Shown: piece after piece, positions 62,985 through 64,000 of the stretch | Layout of the letters: each line of letters starts with the position of its first letter | Position numbering within the stretch: position 1 is the stretch's first letter | Assembly: GCA_036346205.1 (NCBI GenBank) | Contig: JARFJB010000534.1 | Location: forward strand, 6,488,001-6,552,000 | Direction: 5' to 3' | Source of the DNA: Vesta saturnalis | Lineage: Eukaryota > Arthropoda > Insecta > Coleoptera > Lampyridae | Length of the DNA: 64,000 nt | The notes under the pieces: generated by a model | Told to the model about the DNA's origin: nothing | What the model saw: the letters and a program-made list of their open reading frames with translations, nothing else | Database searches by the model: none | Made by a program: the position numbers and the translations under genes

Positions 62985-64000
62985 CGCCTTCTTTTTTTTT
63001 TAAGTGCTGTTTGCAATAAATCTTGTAATGCTCACCTACTTTTAGGTGCTATATTTATATTGCGCCCTTCTGGTTTGGTAACCCAACGCGGTTTTACTTT
63101 GCCTCGGCTTTGCTCAATCGTGTTTATTTTATAAACGGGGTGTGGTTCGTAAAGTACTGGATGGGCTTAACACTGTCACCTTAAATAAATAAAAAAAATA
63201 AATAAAAATAAATAAATAAATAAATAAAAAGGTAATTAACAAAAACGTATGGGGACTTCTTGTTCCGGGTCCTGGCTCGTTCTCCTGGTTGGCGGCCGAT
63301 CACTGTGCGTAGTCGCTTCTGTGAACAGAGATAGTCTTTTAATCTATTCCTTACCTAAGAGGTAAAATTTAGGTTACGGTCCTGATGTACAGTAGCGAGA
63401 GCGTTATCCTTGATCACCGTTGTTGGTCGGGCGCCAGCGCAATGAACTCGAGTCGTTGATTGAGAAAATCGATATCGTGCTTAGACTTTAGTAACTCTGG
63501 AGCGCTGAAGCAAGTATGTCCTACTCGGGAAATAATACACGCGAAATGCGCGTATGCAAACGCGAGATCTCGGACGGTTTTTCTTTAATTATAACCGGTT
63601 TAATGTAGGCAATTAGATTATTTATCTAACTAAATTAATTACTCATCTCTATACTAAGTTTAATTATTTATAATTAATCAAGGGAACAAAATACTTAATA
63701 TTAAAACTACCCTAATAGGTTTACGTAAAGATAGAATAGTCTACGTACTCTAATTTATTTACAAACGTTCTCGCACCAGGTGTTTACGATGGTTAGTGGA
63801 CTTCAAATTTATCTACAAATTTATACTACAGGTTTCGGGTGTACTCTCCTGCGATCAAAGACACCGTGTACGGTTATGGTGTTTGTCTGTAGGTAGTGTA
63901 TGAGTTTCGAGCGGGATTTCAGTAATGCTCAGAAGACGTAGGCGACGGCCTGTCTTTACTGGATATACTAAGAGAAAGGTCGTAGGTCTTTACAGCCCTG
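62985..64000 (-). repeat. Unclassified repeat, copy B (inverted, runs off the window)
   Basis: Same sequence as 61003-62045 on the other strand, with GGTGTGGTTCG, TAACACTGTCACCTTAAAT, TGGTCGGGCGCCAGCGC and ACACCGTGTACGG as landmarks. Both copies stop at almost the same internal position next to pogo sequence, so that point is probably a true repeat end. In this copy the primer-site-like word is TGGCGCCCGACC. An A-rich simple repeat is inserted at 63183-63231. Confidence 0.75.
63183..63231. repeat. (AAAT)n simple repeat
   Basis: About twelve AAAT/AAAAT units inside repeat copy B; copy A has only ordinary AT-rich sequence at this place. Confidence 0.9.

Larger units (their letters stand above)
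59500..62985 (-). mobile_element. pogo/Tigger-type element, split by an unclassified repeat
   Basis: A single transposase on the minus strand is read from about 62960 (N-terminal HTH) to 62052, jumps over 60430-62045, and continues from 60425 to about 59508 with its C-terminal tail. Inverted ends were not found; the N-terminal side is cut by the second repeat copy beginning near 62985. Confidence 0.75.

Overview
The window looks like AT-rich nuclear DNA from an insect, most likely a beetle; I infer this from the transposon families and do not identify a species. It contains no complete host gene. Nearly everything recognisable is a transposable element, mostly decayed and often nested, separated by long AT-rich stretches without readable coding sequence. 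Classes present: DD41D IS630/Tc1-mariner elements (seven copies), one DD34D mariner, three piggyBac copies, one hAT, one pogo/Tigger, one BEL/Pao LTR retrotransposon, three RTE-like non-LTR elements, fragments of another non-LTR element, a tRNA-derived SINE, and eight TA microsatellite tracts.

Layout. 1-3180: nothing recognised. 3611-7808: broken copy of a large multidomain gene: two CxxC/HxxC zinc-binding modules, a central region with a TFDQPLY motif and a GGFHLLMSF helix, a FEN1/XPG-like nuclease domain, and a C-terminal Tesmin-type CXC domain. It ends inside the CXC domain, where a 5'-truncated BEL/Pao element begins (7808-11866). 13868-17237: an IS630 fragment and a nearly intact IS630 element (14625-17237) with arms over 600 bp. 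17240-27600: mostly featureless, with a TATA-like site, an IS630 fossil, an unrecognised decayed reading frame (22021-22410) and one possible host first coding exon (23924-23974).

27618-31474: a hAT element lying in a G/T-rich degenerate minisatellite and itself hosting an RTE element. About 32240-36380: an IS630 element split by a second, BovB-like RTE. 36668-38297: piggyBac remnant. 38519-45310: three IS630 elements in a row separated by TA tracts, the middle one with 1.05 kb inverted arms. 45466-47575: a piggyBac copy split by a SINE with an 11 bp target duplication. 48180-48700: tail of a non-LTR element. 50345-51840: antisense RTE copy carrying a 91 bp tRNA-3'-half insert with a 5 bp duplication. 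52048-53316: mariner. 56456-59009: well-preserved piggyBac with TTAA flanks and two predicted introns. 59500-62985: pogo/Tigger element cut by an unclassified repeat, a second copy of which, inverted, runs off the end of the window.

The nesting gives relative ages: hAT before its RTE; piggyBac 45466 before its SINE; RTE 50345 before its tRNA-like insert; IS630 32240 before its RTE (or joined to it by recombination). The most unusual object is the zinc-finger/FEN1-like/CXC gene at 3611-7808.
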